This document shows positions 1-13,969 of a stretch of DNA of 60,000 nt, one piece after another. Source of the stretch: Cristatella mucedo (taxonomy: Eukaryota > Bryozoa > Phylactolaemata > Cristatellidae); NCBI GenBank assembly GCA_009760855.2, contig WPIO01000036.1, forward strand, positions 1,881,001 to 1,941,000. The letters run 5' to 3'. Position 1 is the stretch's first letter, and every line of letters begins with the position of its first letter. The notes beneath the pieces are model-generated. The model saw nothing but the letters and a program-made list of their open reading frames with translations, was not told the origin of the DNA and made no database searches. A program made the position numbers and the translations under genes.

Positions 1-294
1 TACTACTCACGGCTCACTACTCCCCAGAAAGTAATTGACTGAATGCTGAAAGTGTTTGAAGACCTTTGTGGAATGCACACTTAGTCTCTCTGGTTTTTAG
101 CTTGATAAGTTGGCAGCACATGATACGAGTATCTATAAAGTATTTCTTGAGTGCGTATCATTTTTCTTAGGAATCACTAGCCTTGCATTGCGCATTATTT
201 GGGATCTACCTCAGCTAAACTCTTCGCAGCTTTGACGAATCGTCGGAAAATCCTGTGAACACACAAACGCAACTGCCCTCCTACTTGTGACCGA

Positions 295-1400
295 CGGCCC
301 AGAAATGATGACTTATTTTCTGTTTCCTCAACACTCAACACTCTATTAGCAACGTTCGACACAGTTGATCGCGATATCCTACCTGAACGATTAAGAGCAA
401 CGAGCGGTCTGTCAGACGAGTCACTAGCTTGGTTTAAATAAGAATTTTCTGATCGAGCTTAGTTCGCATGACGTGGCTGTAGAGCCCTATCAAACGAACC
501 AGCCCAAAACTCAGTTACAAGAGATTGCCCGAGTCGTTTAGTGTTCTCCATTTATAAGCGACGTCTGGAAAAAAAAAACGTAATTTGGGCCAATTGGAAC
601 CGTGCTCACATTTCAATGCTGACTATACTCAGCTTTACATGTCTCTTAAACCTCATCAATTTTCTGCCGTGATTGGTAAACTGAATGCTTGCTTTGCAGA
701 AATTTAAAGCTTGGATGTTGTCCAATTTCCCTAAGCTCTTTTGGCTGGGCTACCAAAGAAAGCTATTATGCCACTACAGCGGACTATGAATACGGCTGCA
801 AGGCTGGTCTTCAAGTCCCAGCGGTTTGAGCACGTGTCACCTCTGCTGAAAGAGCTAGGATGGTTGCCGGTTGAGCAAAGGATACAGAGCAAAGTTCTTA
901 CGCTGACCCACAAGGCCTGCCATGGCTTGGCTCCTTCGTACCTAGCTGAACTGCTGCATCAGTTTCAGCCTGTTCGCGCCCTCAGGTCCTGTGTGGACAA
1001 TAAATTAGCTGTCCCATTCCTCCGCTTAAAGACAGTTGGCGACACAAGCTTTAGCTCTGCAGGTCCTAGACTGTGGAACTCGCTTCCACAATTCTTACAC
1101 AACGACATCTACTCTCCAACTGCCGACTATGGCACATCTTTTTCAGCGGTCCTGAACTGCTACTTTTATGCTACTCACTACCTCAACTGCTCTCCTAACT
1201 CTGCTATGCTTCCCACGTTCTGTTTGTTGCGTGAGACAAAGTCTGTTGGCTACCGAATGCGTACCGAAAGTCGCTTAGGCTGTGAGTTCGCTTTACAAAA
1301 CTTTCCTTCGTAACACCCACGTGTTCTTGAAGACACTGAGGAGTTGCAGAAGGCGATACAGTACAGTGGCAGCTTGAACTAAAGTGAAAGTGATTTGTGC
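295..1400 (+). mobile_element. LINE-A copy 1, degenerate (CR1/L2-type non-LTR retrotransposon)
   Basis: This is a decayed 3' half of a reverse transcriptase ORF. A region near 345-380 still reads as the RT block around ATFDTVDRDIL. From 741 to 1313 an open frame of 190 residues gives the RT C-terminal region, with the motifs ARLVFKSQRF, LLKELGWLPVEQRI and SSAGPRLWNSLPQFL that typify CR1/L2-superclade LINEs. The piece between has stops and shifts. The 3' end near 1313-1370 matches the LINE-A copies at 25365 and, in reverse, at 13800. It lies downstream of gene C and is not a host gene. No endonuclease domain or 5' end is visible. Confidence 0.85.
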
Positions 1401-1409
1401 TTATCAAAA

Positions 1410-1820
1410 CATGCAAGGGCTCCCTATGGCTTTAAATGAATAGCACCTTATTACATTTCCTTAAAATTAAAATAGCTTCCTTTATTGTAATTTCGATGCC
1501 CTTCACATATCCTAAAAAATGTCACGACAAACTTGAAGAGGATACACACAGAGCATAGCTGACTCGAAACAGCTGGTAGCATCGCATCCACCATCTCGTT
1601 CTGCACTTTGATGGAAGTGCAAATCACCTAGTCGTCTCAGCGAATTATTGTTGCCTTATCTTACCGTTAGCTGAACATAAATAACCAAAAAAACGACCAA
1701 AATAACAGGCGATTTGGAAATTCATCGAATATTCCTACAACGGAACATTCTGCATATAAGGCTGAAGGATCATAAACCACCCAAGAGTGCTATCGATTGA
1801 AAATCGGTTGCATAACTTTC
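1410..1820. other. 3' flank of gene C, no other gene seen
   Basis: This AT-rich single-copy DNA lies between LINE-A copy 1 and the stop codon of gene C. It probably contains gene C's 3' UTR. I see no RNA gene or further ORF. Confidence 0.4.
1481..1486 (-). promoter_or_regulatory. Candidate poly(A) signal for gene C
   Basis: The minus strand reads AATAAA here, about 335 bases downstream of the gene C stop codon. It is the first canonical signal I find in that direction. AT-rich DNA yields such hexamers by chance, so this is only a candidate. Confidence 0.3.
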
Positions 1821-2128
1821 TCATCTGCGGTTGTGAGTTGATACTGAGGATTGAGAATGACTCAGCGTGGTTGCGGACTGGCTGGCTGCATAGCTAGCAG
1901 CCGGTCTCATCATTGCTGCTAGCGCCATGTCATGCTGGCTTCCGGTTCCTGCTTCGACCGGTGAATATGGCATCGGTTCTTCCGGTGGCGCATCGATCAC
2001 AATCACGTCGTTCGAATTCGAACGTCTGCAGCAGTCGCTGATTGTGAAGACAAATAAAAGCATGATCAGCATCCCGGCCGCTGGAAGTCCGTAGACCAAA
2101 AGCATTTTTGTGGTGTCGATACTTTTTT
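1821..2128 (-). CDS. Gene C last exon: transmembrane helix and cytoplasmic tail
   Basis: This is the terminal exon of a split membrane-protein gene, encoding 101 residues and a TGA stop. The acceptor is a pyrimidine-rich run ending TTTTAG just above 2128, in phase 1 like every other exon of this gene. After a short polar stalk comes a hydrophobic segment, about residues 8-31, containing GLPAAGMLIMLLFVF. It ends at a stop-transfer cluster, DCCRR. The cytoplasmic tail of about 67 residues is rich in Ser, Ala and acid-Pro stretches and has two tyrosines, in PYSPV and SYAAS. Neither fits a strict ITIM. Upstream partner exons on the same strand are at 5634-5963, 18615-18986 and 21193-21621. The tail shows no similarity to the tails of genes A and B. 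Coding status is inferred from splice sites, frame and membrane topology. The family is not recognised. Confidence 0.72.
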
Positions 2129-2139
2129 CTAAAAGAGGC

Positions 2140-2790
2140 ACACATGCCAAGTTTACCAGCAGTTTTCATTACCGCCAGTAAACAAGAACAGCATCACAAC
2201 CTGCACTGTGTCACGCGAATGAAAAAGTGATGCTCGAGTCTTTCAAACCTGACACTATGAACCCAATTATGAATCCGTGATCAGAGCACACGTGGTGACA
2301 AAACTAAAACATCTTAGGCAAAACTAAAAGATCTTAGGAATTACACTGTGAAGCCGCAATAATGCCCTTAATATAGGGAAGAGCAAGATTTTTTTCTTGC
2401 GCGAGGCTTAAACGTTATGAGAGAACCCAGTTTTAATATTCTTCCAGAGAGAACCAACGATGGTTAGGTGGAACGCCTTTTTAGGGCAGCTCCCACTGTA
2501 AGACAGCTAGCTGAAGCCCCTTAAGCTCATTGGCTGCTCCTTCAGCTCTACTGTCGACATTCCAATTACCCTCAATCTGGATTTAAAGAGACTCAACAGG
2601 TCACAGTCATACAAACTAAAAGAAACAATTTACAACCAAGTAGGTCTTTGCAAAAAATTGTACCCTGAATTATTTGCCCGATTTTAAATACAAATTCTTC
2701 TGTCGGTGACAAATCACAATGTCTGCCCGATGGCACTTCGTGCCTTCTTGCACTTTTCTGAAGATGTGCAGCCAAATATACCTTTCGCAA
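2140..2790. other. Intron 3 of gene C, proximal part
   Basis: I see no gene here. It is AT-rich, apparently single-copy intron sequence between the membrane exon of gene C and a LINE fragment. Confidence 0.4.
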
Positions 2791-2859
2791 AACAATGATG
2801 CCAGAAATGGGAAACTCTAATGAGTTTGATCTAGAACGCCTAGCTATCTCGGGCAGAGT

Positions 2860-3235
2860 GCCAAACCGAGTTCGGTCCCATCTCGTCGTGAGACGCGGGA
2901 ATGTAGATTCACATGGCAGTTGGTTAACCCGAGACCGCAAAGTAAGGGGACCTCTGGTTTCGGTTTTAGGAAGTTCCCTTTTTGCTATCTACAGTGTACC
3001 TCTGGATAGTGGCATCGCAGTGCATGCTTCTTGATTTCGCGTTGATGCCGATGTCACCCAGCCTGATCTCTATTTTACGAATGCGTCAGCTTCGCTCGGC
3101 TCCAGGCTCACGTGTGTAGCTTCCAGTCTGCATCAACAACATTCGCACTGAGGTGACGACCAAAGATTTCCAGAAGATTGGAGACGAGGATGAAAGAAAT
3201 GTACAAAGTTACGGCAAAGCTGAGCTGGTAAGCAC
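2860..3235 (+). mobile_element. LINE reverse transcriptase remnant (LINE-C)
   Basis: The plus strand reads LGSSLFAIYSVPLDSGIAVH and, after a stop, DADVTQPDLYF. These match the RT block normally seen as G.LF.IY..PL followed by YADDTQLY. Stops and a frameshift interrupt it. A good-looking donor at about 3229 tempted me to call a host exon, but the RT match explains the sequence better. It may be a diverged LINE-B copy rather than a separate family. Confidence 0.5.
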
Positions 3236-3239
3236 GAGT

Positions 3240-4685
3240 TGAATAACTTAAACTTAGTTTGGACCAATTAATCCAGTATCTTTACAGTTAATTCTTATCA
3301 TAATCTGGGGATTCTGCTCACAATAGTGACTATAATAGGATGTGCAGATTTCTTTCAACTATCTAGTCGATCTTTATTACAGCAAAGATACAACGGCAAA
3401 ATATGAACCAACTTTGACCAGTGTAGGTTGGCTAAACTAGTTTAACCGATTGTGACCACTTCCTATTGGATTATCGTGATTCTAGTTATTTATGACCCCT
3501 GGCCCATACCTTAGTCGTCTGCAACTACTGTGTTAAAATCATGACATCTGCTGTTATGTCGTTGGTGGCTTGGCACCAACCGTAAGTCACTCATCGCAAG
3601 CTTTGCAGGCTCTCTATAAAATACGGAGTCAACTTTAAGAGCCTCTCTCTGACTTCAAGGTCACTTGCTCTCTGGCACCAACCTAGAGTTGTGACCTGAT
3701 TGGTAGCTCGGCATGCTCTCGCTCAAGGCGCTACACTATACGGCTTTTAGTGTTCTCTCCGGCATATAAATTGCAATTTTATGCCCCAGTCTTTGGTTCA
3801 TATGAATCTAAAGCATTCTCTAGGACTTAGTGAATACGTGTTTGGAATTTTTACACGACTTGCGTGCATATGCTGCATCTTTTCAGAACACGATACTAAC
3901 ATGTGCTCTACTAAGCAATGGCCCTGAGAGTCTTCTTAAGTACTTTTCAATACTGAACTCAGACCATATTTCGTATGTCATAAATCGCAGTTATCTATTA
4001 ACTCGTAACTAGCTTTTATTACCATGCTGGATACTTGATTTCATTACTGGGCTAAGAAATCGTCCTCGTATTAATTCTATTATTAGAAAGATCGAACTAA
4101 TATTTAACTGGTAAATGGGCGCCAGAACTGGCATCGCTCACGGGATGACCTGGATGCTTCTAGTAACATAAAGGAGCATTCCTGCAAGGACCATACGAAG
4201 TTGGACACTCGCTCCAGTGACACTCGCTCGTCGTGAAGGAAGCTCTCGGAAGATGCGCTGATTTGAGGAGACTGGGAAGATCGAAGATCGATTAAATAGT
4301 AACGAGCTGGATTAAATAGGCTTAAATATGCTTAAATAGGAACGATTAAATAGGAATGAGCGGGAACGAGCTCTTTAAAACTCAAAGAGGACGAGGAGCT
4401 GAAGACTAATGGTTAATGTACCCCCTCAGCTCTTTTAGCTTTCTCTCAAATCCAAAATGCTCAAAGTCGAATATATTTTTCGCTGCTGAAGATCTCCTGT
4501 TCATCGACTAAATAGCCTTCAATCTGAAGGCTTTGAGTAAGCTGAGCAGAATTCGGGCTGTGAGCACGAGTCAGCTATCGCCAGGCAGACTGCAATCTCG
4601 CACGGTTTGCACAGGAATTTGAAATGTAAAATATTTTTCCGCAGGTATCTTCTTTTTTGAACACGAGACAGAAATGCAGTAGTGT
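3240..4685. other. Intron 3 of gene C, middle part, no gene seen
   Basis: Open frames here are short (60 codons at 3830-4012) and have no recognisable motif. A local repetition of taaatagg-like words lies around 4290-4360. I see nothing else. Confidence 0.35.
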
Positions 4686-4689
4686 CAAT

Positions 4690-4872
4690 CAACGCAACTC
4701 GGTAGCTACGATGCACCCGGGTATTACCCTAGAGGTAAGAAGCTGGCGTTTCATGACTAAGGTTGTAGGTCCGAGTCCTGCAGCAGACTATCCTCTATTC
4801 AGGCTAGCAGGCGATAGGCACAAAGGGCATTCTTCTGCTACGTAAATGAGACTGCTAGATCAGCTAAACCGA
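4690..4872 (+). mobile_element. SINE-2 copy (tRNA-derived SINE)
   Basis: A tRNA-like head with a box-A-like stretch near 4731-4745 and a box B (GGTCCGAGTCC) near 4770 is followed by a body. The body aligns by eye with copies at 20262, 33020 and 55351 and ends in the shared ATCAGCTA word. The head is diverged. Confidence 0.6.
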
Positions 4873-4874
4873 AT

Positions 4875-5630
4875 TTACTTTTCAATTATTTACGCTCCTC
4901 ATTAGTTATGTCTCTAGTATCTTGCAGGATTATGCATGTTCGAATCTTTTTTTGTTTAGATTGATTAAGATACTCGGCTATTCCAAGCTGTCTTTAAATG
5001 ACTGAATCATACTTTTAACTACACTTTAATAATTAAAAGGGAGGACAGAGCAGTACGAAAGACACGACTTGAACGCAGAAATATGATCCAGACAGAATTT
5101 GAGATGGATTTTTATGTAACACCATCCCAAGCCTTATATTTAGTCGCTGCTGACTTTAAACCCGACTAACACCAACTTGCCTGCAGGCAGGCAGGCACGT
5201 ATTGCTAATGTAAGCAATTGAGCGCTAAAACTTGAGCATCAATAATGCCTGTAACTCGATAGCAAAAGTGCCTTTCGATATGTTATAAGTAAATAGAATT
5301 ATAAAGAAATCTTTCTTTAATGGGCCTTGATGTTTGCAGTGATTAATGAGTGAACAGAATTGTAAACAATAGTAAAGAGTGTTGGCACTTGCTTGAGGAG
5401 GAATACTGGAGAGTCTTTATTTTGAAGTGTATGAGCAACTACTCAACATGCAAATATTTGTATTGCATGCTTAATAGGATATTAATCTATTGAAAGCTCT
5501 TTCATTGACAAAGATGACCTTGCCATCGTTAATGCACCAGTAGGCCCTCAATTACAAGTAAACAAATCCACCGCTAAAGTTTGTTTTGGGAAAACTCTGT
5601 CGAGTGCTAGCAACGAGCACGCAGTTTGTT
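4875..5630. other. Intron 3 of gene C, distal part
   Basis: AT-rich DNA with no gene or clear repeat recognised. A short (caggcagg) run lies near 5180. Confidence 0.35.
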
Positions 5631-5633
5631 TAC

Positions 5634-5963
5634 CTTGATCGTCCAGAGTATTGTCATTGCTGATCTTCAGGATTTCGGAGGTCAGCGGTGGCAAGCCGCT
5701 GAAGTTTGTCTGCCTCTGGCAGTAAACGTGGTATTTGCCTGCAGCTCGGGTTACCAGCAGATACTCACTGGCGAGAACTGTGCGATTTGCAAGATCTGGT
5801 AAGGCCATGAGCTTGGGATTCTCGAATACGGCTTCTTTTCCGTTTACAAGCCAGACTATGAAGATGTACTTTAGTATTGGATAATCGCTAACGAAACAAT
5901 ATAGACGCAAGTTCTGAGTGTCCACATTAGATAATGCTTGCACGATACTTATATCCGGTAATC
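5634..5963 (-). CDS. Gene C Ig-like domain 3 exon
   Basis: This internal exon encodes 110 codons, with phase-1 introns on both sides. The acceptor is a run of eleven T followed by ACTATAG. The donor is CAAG|GTAAAC. The peptide has the layout of an Ig fold: Cys22 in RLYCFVS (B strand), Trp37 in FIVWLVNGKE (C strand) and Cys81 in AGKYHVYCQ (F strand, YxC type). The Cys-Cys span of about 59 residues is normal for I-set or V-like domains. Two N-glycosylation sequons (NRT at 59, NFS at 86) fit an extracellular location. It would join the membrane exon at 2128 after a 3.5-kb intron. What the domain binds is unknown. The Ig-fold call is firm by motif; exon use is inferred from splice signals and frame. 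Confidence 0.8.
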
Positions 5964-6479
5964 CTATAGTAAAAAAAAAAAGTAACAATTTGGTCTTGAT
6001 ATTACATATAGAAATGCAGAGTGATATAATCTTAGAGTAAACCATACTTCTGGATTAACAAGTTTTGTATTTTTTCGTCGATTAAAAATAGCAGCAGCTC
6101 ATATAGGCAATATCGCGTAATTATACAGTTAAAACATATTTTATGTCACAATCATTAGGCATTTAGTAGTTTGCCACTACTTTGTGATATTATATTTCAT
6201 CTACAGTGTATCTGCGATTCCAAGTCATACAAGCTCATTACTCGCAGCTTAGAAGTACGTGAACAGTCTTGGCCGAGTCGAGGTGTTATCAATAATAATA
6301 ATAACAAATTTGTATAATGCTCTCTGAAATCTTAATCTCTGTCTAAAAACTTTACATATTCTGAATGGGATCGCATGATCGAACACTATGACAACAAGCA
6401 TAACATGGTTACTGGTGAAAATTACACGGTCAGCATTTGAGTATGGTTAATGGCAGCATTCACAGCGTCCGAGACGGGA

Positions 6480-6840
6480 TGGCAAAAATGCATGGACCAA
6501 TTGAGATGTAACATACCCGGCTAAGCAAGCCTGAATATTATCAATTTTATGTAGCTAAAATTAGGCAGACTCTACACCTGAGCAGATGTTACACCTGAGC
6601 AGATGACTTTACACCTGAGCAGATGGTCTAATGAAAGGTCTCTTTGAAAAAGGACACCTATATTTCCTTTCGATTCAACAAGAGATATGCTTAAGGAGCT
6701 GATTTTGAGCTTTAGGTTATCCGATATCTGAATCGTACTTGATTTGCCTGTAGCTGTTAAGTTAGTTTTATCGTCAGATGTACACTCATTTAACTGTGCA
6801 GACAATCTGTACCCGTGATTCAATTGACGTTTTTATTGTA
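6480..6840 (-). mobile_element. LINE-B fragment, minus strand
   Basis: Read on the minus strand, this matches the LINE-B region between the RT catalytic block and the C-terminal block, as seen at 38230-38460 and 52570-52850. It includes words equivalent to DDKTNLTATGKSS and VLFQRDLSLD. It holds a three-fold 15-base tandem repeat at 6574-6625. Confidence 0.75.
6574..6625. repeat. Three-copy tandem repeat of acacctgagcagatg
   Basis: Three exact 15-base units start at 6574, 6591 and 6611, with short variable spacers. They lie within a LINE-B fragment and look like a local expansion private to this copy. Confidence 0.9.
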
Positions 6841-6849
6841 AAGTACAAG

Positions 6850-8165
6850 ATAATTGTCTTCTACAAGAATGATTGCCGAAAAAATCATTTGGTCTTGATC
6901 GGGGCTCAACTTTCTATACCAATCGCTTGATATCTCTTAATCAAGCTCGAGGTTTAAGGCAGTGGTCATACATTTTTATTCGAACTAAAGAGAGGCAGCT
7001 CCAAAAATTATTATAATGTTGCATATTTAATCAGATCACATAATAGCCAATACCGCATTCAAAACTGCCCTAGTTTCTCTTCTCTCAATAAACTCGTCCT
7101 TTAATAGAATTTAAGACAATTCGAGATTGTGTACTAGTCATCTGCATTCGACTTTGGCCGGTGTGAGATTTGCGAAACGAGCACAGAAATCGAACTGCGT
7201 GTATTTAACACGAGCTGAAGTACTCTTCGACCCGGGGCTAGCTATTGTAAAGGAGGCAAGCACTTTACCTGGAACATTTCTCAGCTCTCGAGAGGGCAGT
7301 CACTTATTTCAGGCGCCTAACGGGTGAAAATACCTTCTTTGCATATTTCCAGTAATCCTTTGCCACCTTCATCTTTGACCATTTGTTTCCTATAAAAACA
7401 GGCAAGTCGGATGCAGCTGACAGGGGCGGGTTTTGTTGAGCTGAGCTGTAGCTTATCAGGACAGCGGAGTGAACTGATCTGAGCTAAGTATTAATGCTGC
7501 AACTGACTACTGCTTTGGCAAAGGGTGCCTAAACAGGTGGCCCGAGGGGCAAAATTGAAATCAAAGCACTCTCAGCATAAGGTGTCAAGAGTTGCTTCCC
7601 CTGTTATAGTCTTGTCTTGAATGCTGTCCTTTAGGCTAAAAGTTGGTCTTTCGGCTGGAAGCCATTCTGTTTCGTTACAGCTCTCTGCTGGAAATGGGTA
7701 CATGTTAGCATCACGTGCTTCAATTGTGAAGCTTCACTACTCGAAGAGTGTAATCCTATTCTCGGTCTGTTCGCCTGCTTGATTCTACGAGAGAACGCTA
7801 TTTAAGCAGAAGTTTAAAGGTAGAATGGCCGTATTGACTTGTGTTGTAGTTCTTGAGGGAGTATATGTCCCCGTTTTAAAGTTCTAGTGATCTCAGCTTT
7901 TGTTTTAAGTCTATGCCATTCAGCTCTGCAGACAGTACAGCTAAAGCCTTCTAAGCCTTGATCTACATCTGAATCACTATTTTCCCTTCCTGCGTGCGTC
8001 GGCGGCGATCGCATGTGTATACCGACTAACTTCCTGACATTTAATGCGACAGAATAACCTAATCTTCAGAGGTATGCCTACAATCACCGCCAGGTTATAC
8101 AAGGTAACTTTCAAGATGGGTATATCTAGCACTAGTCCGGTGACATCTGCCAGTAATCCGGGCTT
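6850..8165. other. Intron 2 of gene C, no gene seen
   Basis: Only short, motif-free frames occur here, including 66-codon frames at 7127-7327 (+) and 7814-8014 (-). I cannot support a product. Confidence 0.35.
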
Positions 8166-8169
8166 GGTA

Positions 8170-8880
8170 TTCCCAAGAAAGAGATTGAGTTCTCTGAGGG
8201 TGCTTTATTAAGTATATTATTATTTTAATTGTTACGTACAGGTTCAGAATGATGTGTGGTTAGTGGCAGCACGCAAAGTGTCAGTGCGAATAAGCACATA
8301 AAGGACAAATCACAGGGACCCACTAAATGCTAACACAAATAGATGCGTTTTAGATTATCTTTAAATGTCGACAAGTGAAGAGATGTCGTGAAGCATTAGG
8401 CACACGTAAAGCAATCATCCTACGAACCTTTGAAATACAGTGCAACTCAGGGCGGTGTACTTGGTCAGCTTGGTTTCACAGTTTACACTCGCCCTCTTGC
8501 CGATGTGATTGCCAGGGACAACCTAGGCTTTCACTTCTATGCAGATGACACTCAGTTGTACCTACTCTTTCACCTCTTTTAGCCATCTAGCATATTAAAT
8601 TCTCTACCCACCCTTGCTGCATGTATTGAAGACGTGGATGACAGAAAACCTTTTCATAAAAGTGTAGTGTGATTCAGAAATTCTAAAACCTGAGCTCAAA
8701 TTAAGCTCTGCCAGCATAACTCCTGTTGAATCGGCACCAGATCTACATGTAATGCTCCAAAGTGAGCTTTCAGTTGATGACCACATTAGCACCACCCTCA
8801 AGTCTTCACAATTTCAGCTTAAATACAATGCTAAAATTCTGACTTTCTTAGACAGGGGTATTACATATTACTTTGATTGG
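8170..8880 (+). mobile_element. Composite of LINE-B fragments
   Basis: Three pieces lie side by side. At 8175-8225 is the LINE-B 3' hairpin tail ending in TTATTATT (+). At 8240-8400 is C-terminal and 3'-UTR sequence in the opposite orientation (-). At 8440-8880 is an RT piece (+) with LGFHFYADDTQLY at about 8515-8560, the polymerase catalytic YADD. Stops and shifts disable it. Confidence 0.8.
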
Positions 8881-8884
8881 TGGC

Positions 8885-10240
8885 TGCAAAAAGAGGACGG
8901 CTTTCTAGTTTTTTTTATGTGACCACTCATTAAAGGTAGTCACTAATATCGGATGAATTTATATTCCCGAATCGTGTCGCTGGTTTATTTAAGTAGGGAT
9001 CGCAGATGCATAGCGGGTACAACTACTCTTGATCTTACTTAGTGCATTCTCAAATTCGGTTAGAGAGTCTACAGCGATGAATGTTGATCCCAGGAAACAT
9101 CTGACTAGGTCTTGGCCATTCTCTCTAGCAAGCAAATATCCTCTTGCAGTAAGCGTAACAAATCACGGCTCACAAAAAAAAGTCCACTGCAATAACAAGT
9201 CTGGATAAGAAACGAAGTTATCCACAATCGGTCTCGGGGTTCCCCTTTCCCAGAATACCGGGCAACATTGAAATTCGTCTACGTTTTAATGTATGCACCC
9301 CTAGTTCTCGATGATATCGCACAATGTATGTGTAGGCAGAAGACAACGACAACAACGGTAATAATTACCCCTTTAAGCGCCCACGTGCTACGTGAGGGAA
9401 ACGTCTGATGTGTGTTGCACCTATGAAATAGATGGGTCTCGATCAGTCATGTGAGTGACTGTATATATATGCACGATCACCAATGCCTCTTTCTTGGTGT
9501 TAAATGTGTTCGGCTCAGTCTTGTTGAGAAGTCGTGAGAATCGTAATATTTGTGTTACCTCATCTCCAATGACGAGGTGTAACAAATCCCAATAGAATTA
9601 GACACGTGCATTTGAAGACTTGTGATGAATTTACTCACTTCTTCGTTAATGAGCTATGCATGGGAGTCTATGCTCGTCCAGGAGGATTTTAAATAATACA
9701 GAATGCATTCAAAACTTGGACGAGATTATTTCTGAAGCTACAAATAACTAGTCTCCTTAGGATTCTGTCTGAAAGGTTGTCAATGTGCTGCCAAGGCCTG
9801 CTGCTATCCACCAAACCAAATATTGTAACTGAGCTATTGCTGGTGACGTCTTTTGCCCCAGCTAAGCACCTATTGTGCGGCCTCGTAGATCGAAGGATGT
9901 TCAGTAACTGTCATCAATTTTCCCTTGCACCATTCTTAGGCAAAGCAGTTGAAAGATTTCCGATTATTTTTATAGCCAACCATTTCTCAGGCACGGCTTC
10001 AAAGTGGCGATGAATTTTCCGAACAGTGCTGGTCAGCCTATGGCTTTCTGCTGGCACAGCTGAATCCTTTAGCAGCATTTTTTCACCATTGACCACGAAA
10101 TCTTTTCGAGTAAGCATAGGAATCGCAGGCAAATGGCAAAACGGGATTATGTCTGACTTTACACAGAGATGTCAGAGATTACATGCAAATGATTATTTAG
10201 GTTGTCAATGGTTCCCATAAAGTACGGTTTACCTGTGCCA
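8885..10240. other. Intron 2 of gene C, unassigned sequence
   Basis: The best frame is on the minus strand. It is open from about 10175 to 9914, about 85 codons, and contains KDFVVNGEKMLLKDS and TVRKIHRHFEAVPEKW. Its base composition looks coding-like. I do not recognise it, and it has no Ig-type Cys/Trp pattern. It may be a remnant of an unlisted repeat. Confidence 0.3.
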
Positions 10241-10298
10241 TTCTTCTTCTTCTTCTTCTTCTTGAGCCACCGTTCTTTGCTAGCTATAGTCCCTTTCT

Positions 10299-12664
<2,366 letters not shown>

Positions 12665-13785
12665 GGTCAATGCCATTGCCAAACATTATCGTGTCGTTCA
12701 TTTCTTTGCCCATGATGACAAGCTGCAACAATCCTGTGCCCTTTCTATGCCTTGCTTCCTAATTTTACACTCATCATTTACTTGGTCTGAATTGACGACA
12801 TTCTCAATTGAAAAGCCATTAACTTACTGAAGCTGAACGATGTTAAGTGTAACCAAACAGATATGGGCAAATTTAGTGTCAGCAAAAACTGATAGGACCT
12901 CTCTACTAGGATTGGTTCACTGAGGATTAATCTTACCACGTAACCCGTGATTTAACTCGAGTATTCCAAAACGACTAGTCATTAGATGACCTACTTTCCA
13001 TTACTATCGAAGCGCACTACTTATAGCTAAGGAAAAATTATGAAATCATAGCCTGCTTGAATAGAGTAGTACGGCATAGTTAATTGATGCGTAATTGGCA
13101 CTGGATCTCTATGATTAAAATCCTTTTTACTTAGAACGTCAATGACCTTTAGCGCATGCAACAGAGGCAAAGTTCGTCATCTCATCTGGTCGTCTGTTGT
13201 CGACAATGTGGCTGCAACAGGACGCAACCTCTTAACTCGCTCGATCGAGCTGTCATGCCTGGCATGCCTCCACTCTATTTCAGTATGCTTTCAAACAACC
13301 ACTGCACGGCATGCAAGACGCGTTGCCATCTCTTGAACTAAGTTGCAATTATCCGGTGATCGAGTTTCAGCTCCCATGCCCTGAAAGTCTGGAGCTGCAT
13401 CACGGCTATGGTCAAAGGAACCCTAACTCTAAAGGAACCCTAACTGTAATGACGAGGTATTAGGCATTAGGAAGCCGCCAAAGACGCCAATAAGTTGAAA
13501 AATGGCTGGCGTGGTGGCAATCTAAGACTTGATTGTGTTACGGCCAAATACCATAGTCATTTTTTTTAACTATTTCAAGGAATACGAGTACTTTTCAAAA
13601 TTCTATTAAGATCGAAAAATCAACCCTACAAAAATGCCTAAGCTTTCTTGAGCTAAAGTTAATTTTGATATAATAATAATCACAATCATAATAAAGTTAA
13701 AATGGCTTTACAAGTAAAGAGAGATGTAAATTCTTCATATTCTTAATTTTTTTGAAAAAAACGGGTATTTTAACGTAATTTATCT
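12665..13785. other. Intron 2 of gene C, no gene seen
   Basis: AT-rich DNA with short frames only. There is a doubled aaaggaaccctaact word at 13422-13450. Confidence 0.35.
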
Positions 13786-13789
13786 CCTT

Positions 13790-13965
13790 TAGTAACTCCA
13801 CAAAGTCATAAAGACTATGTGGGTGTTACGCAGGAGAGTTTTGTATAATGCACTCGCAGCCTAAGCGGCTTTCGGTGCACACTCAGTAGCCAAAAGACTT
13901 CGTTTCACGAAACAAAGAGAAAGTGGGAAGCAAAGCAGAGTCAGGAGAGCAGTTAAGGTAGTGAG
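13790..13965 (-). mobile_element. LINE-A 3' end fragment, minus strand
   Basis: The reverse complement matches the last coding part and 3' end of LINE-A copy 2 (25240-25400), including the stretch encoding SRLGCE-like residues, the terminal TAACACCCACATAGTC and the GGAGATA word beyond it. Confidence 0.8.
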
Positions 13966-13969
13966 TAAG

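Noticed and set aside
2950-3229. Plus-strand Ig-like exon ending at a strong donor (GAGCTG|GTAAGC)
   Set aside because: The stretch SSLFAIYSVPL ... DADVTQPDLYF fits a LINE reverse transcriptase better, and the frame is broken.
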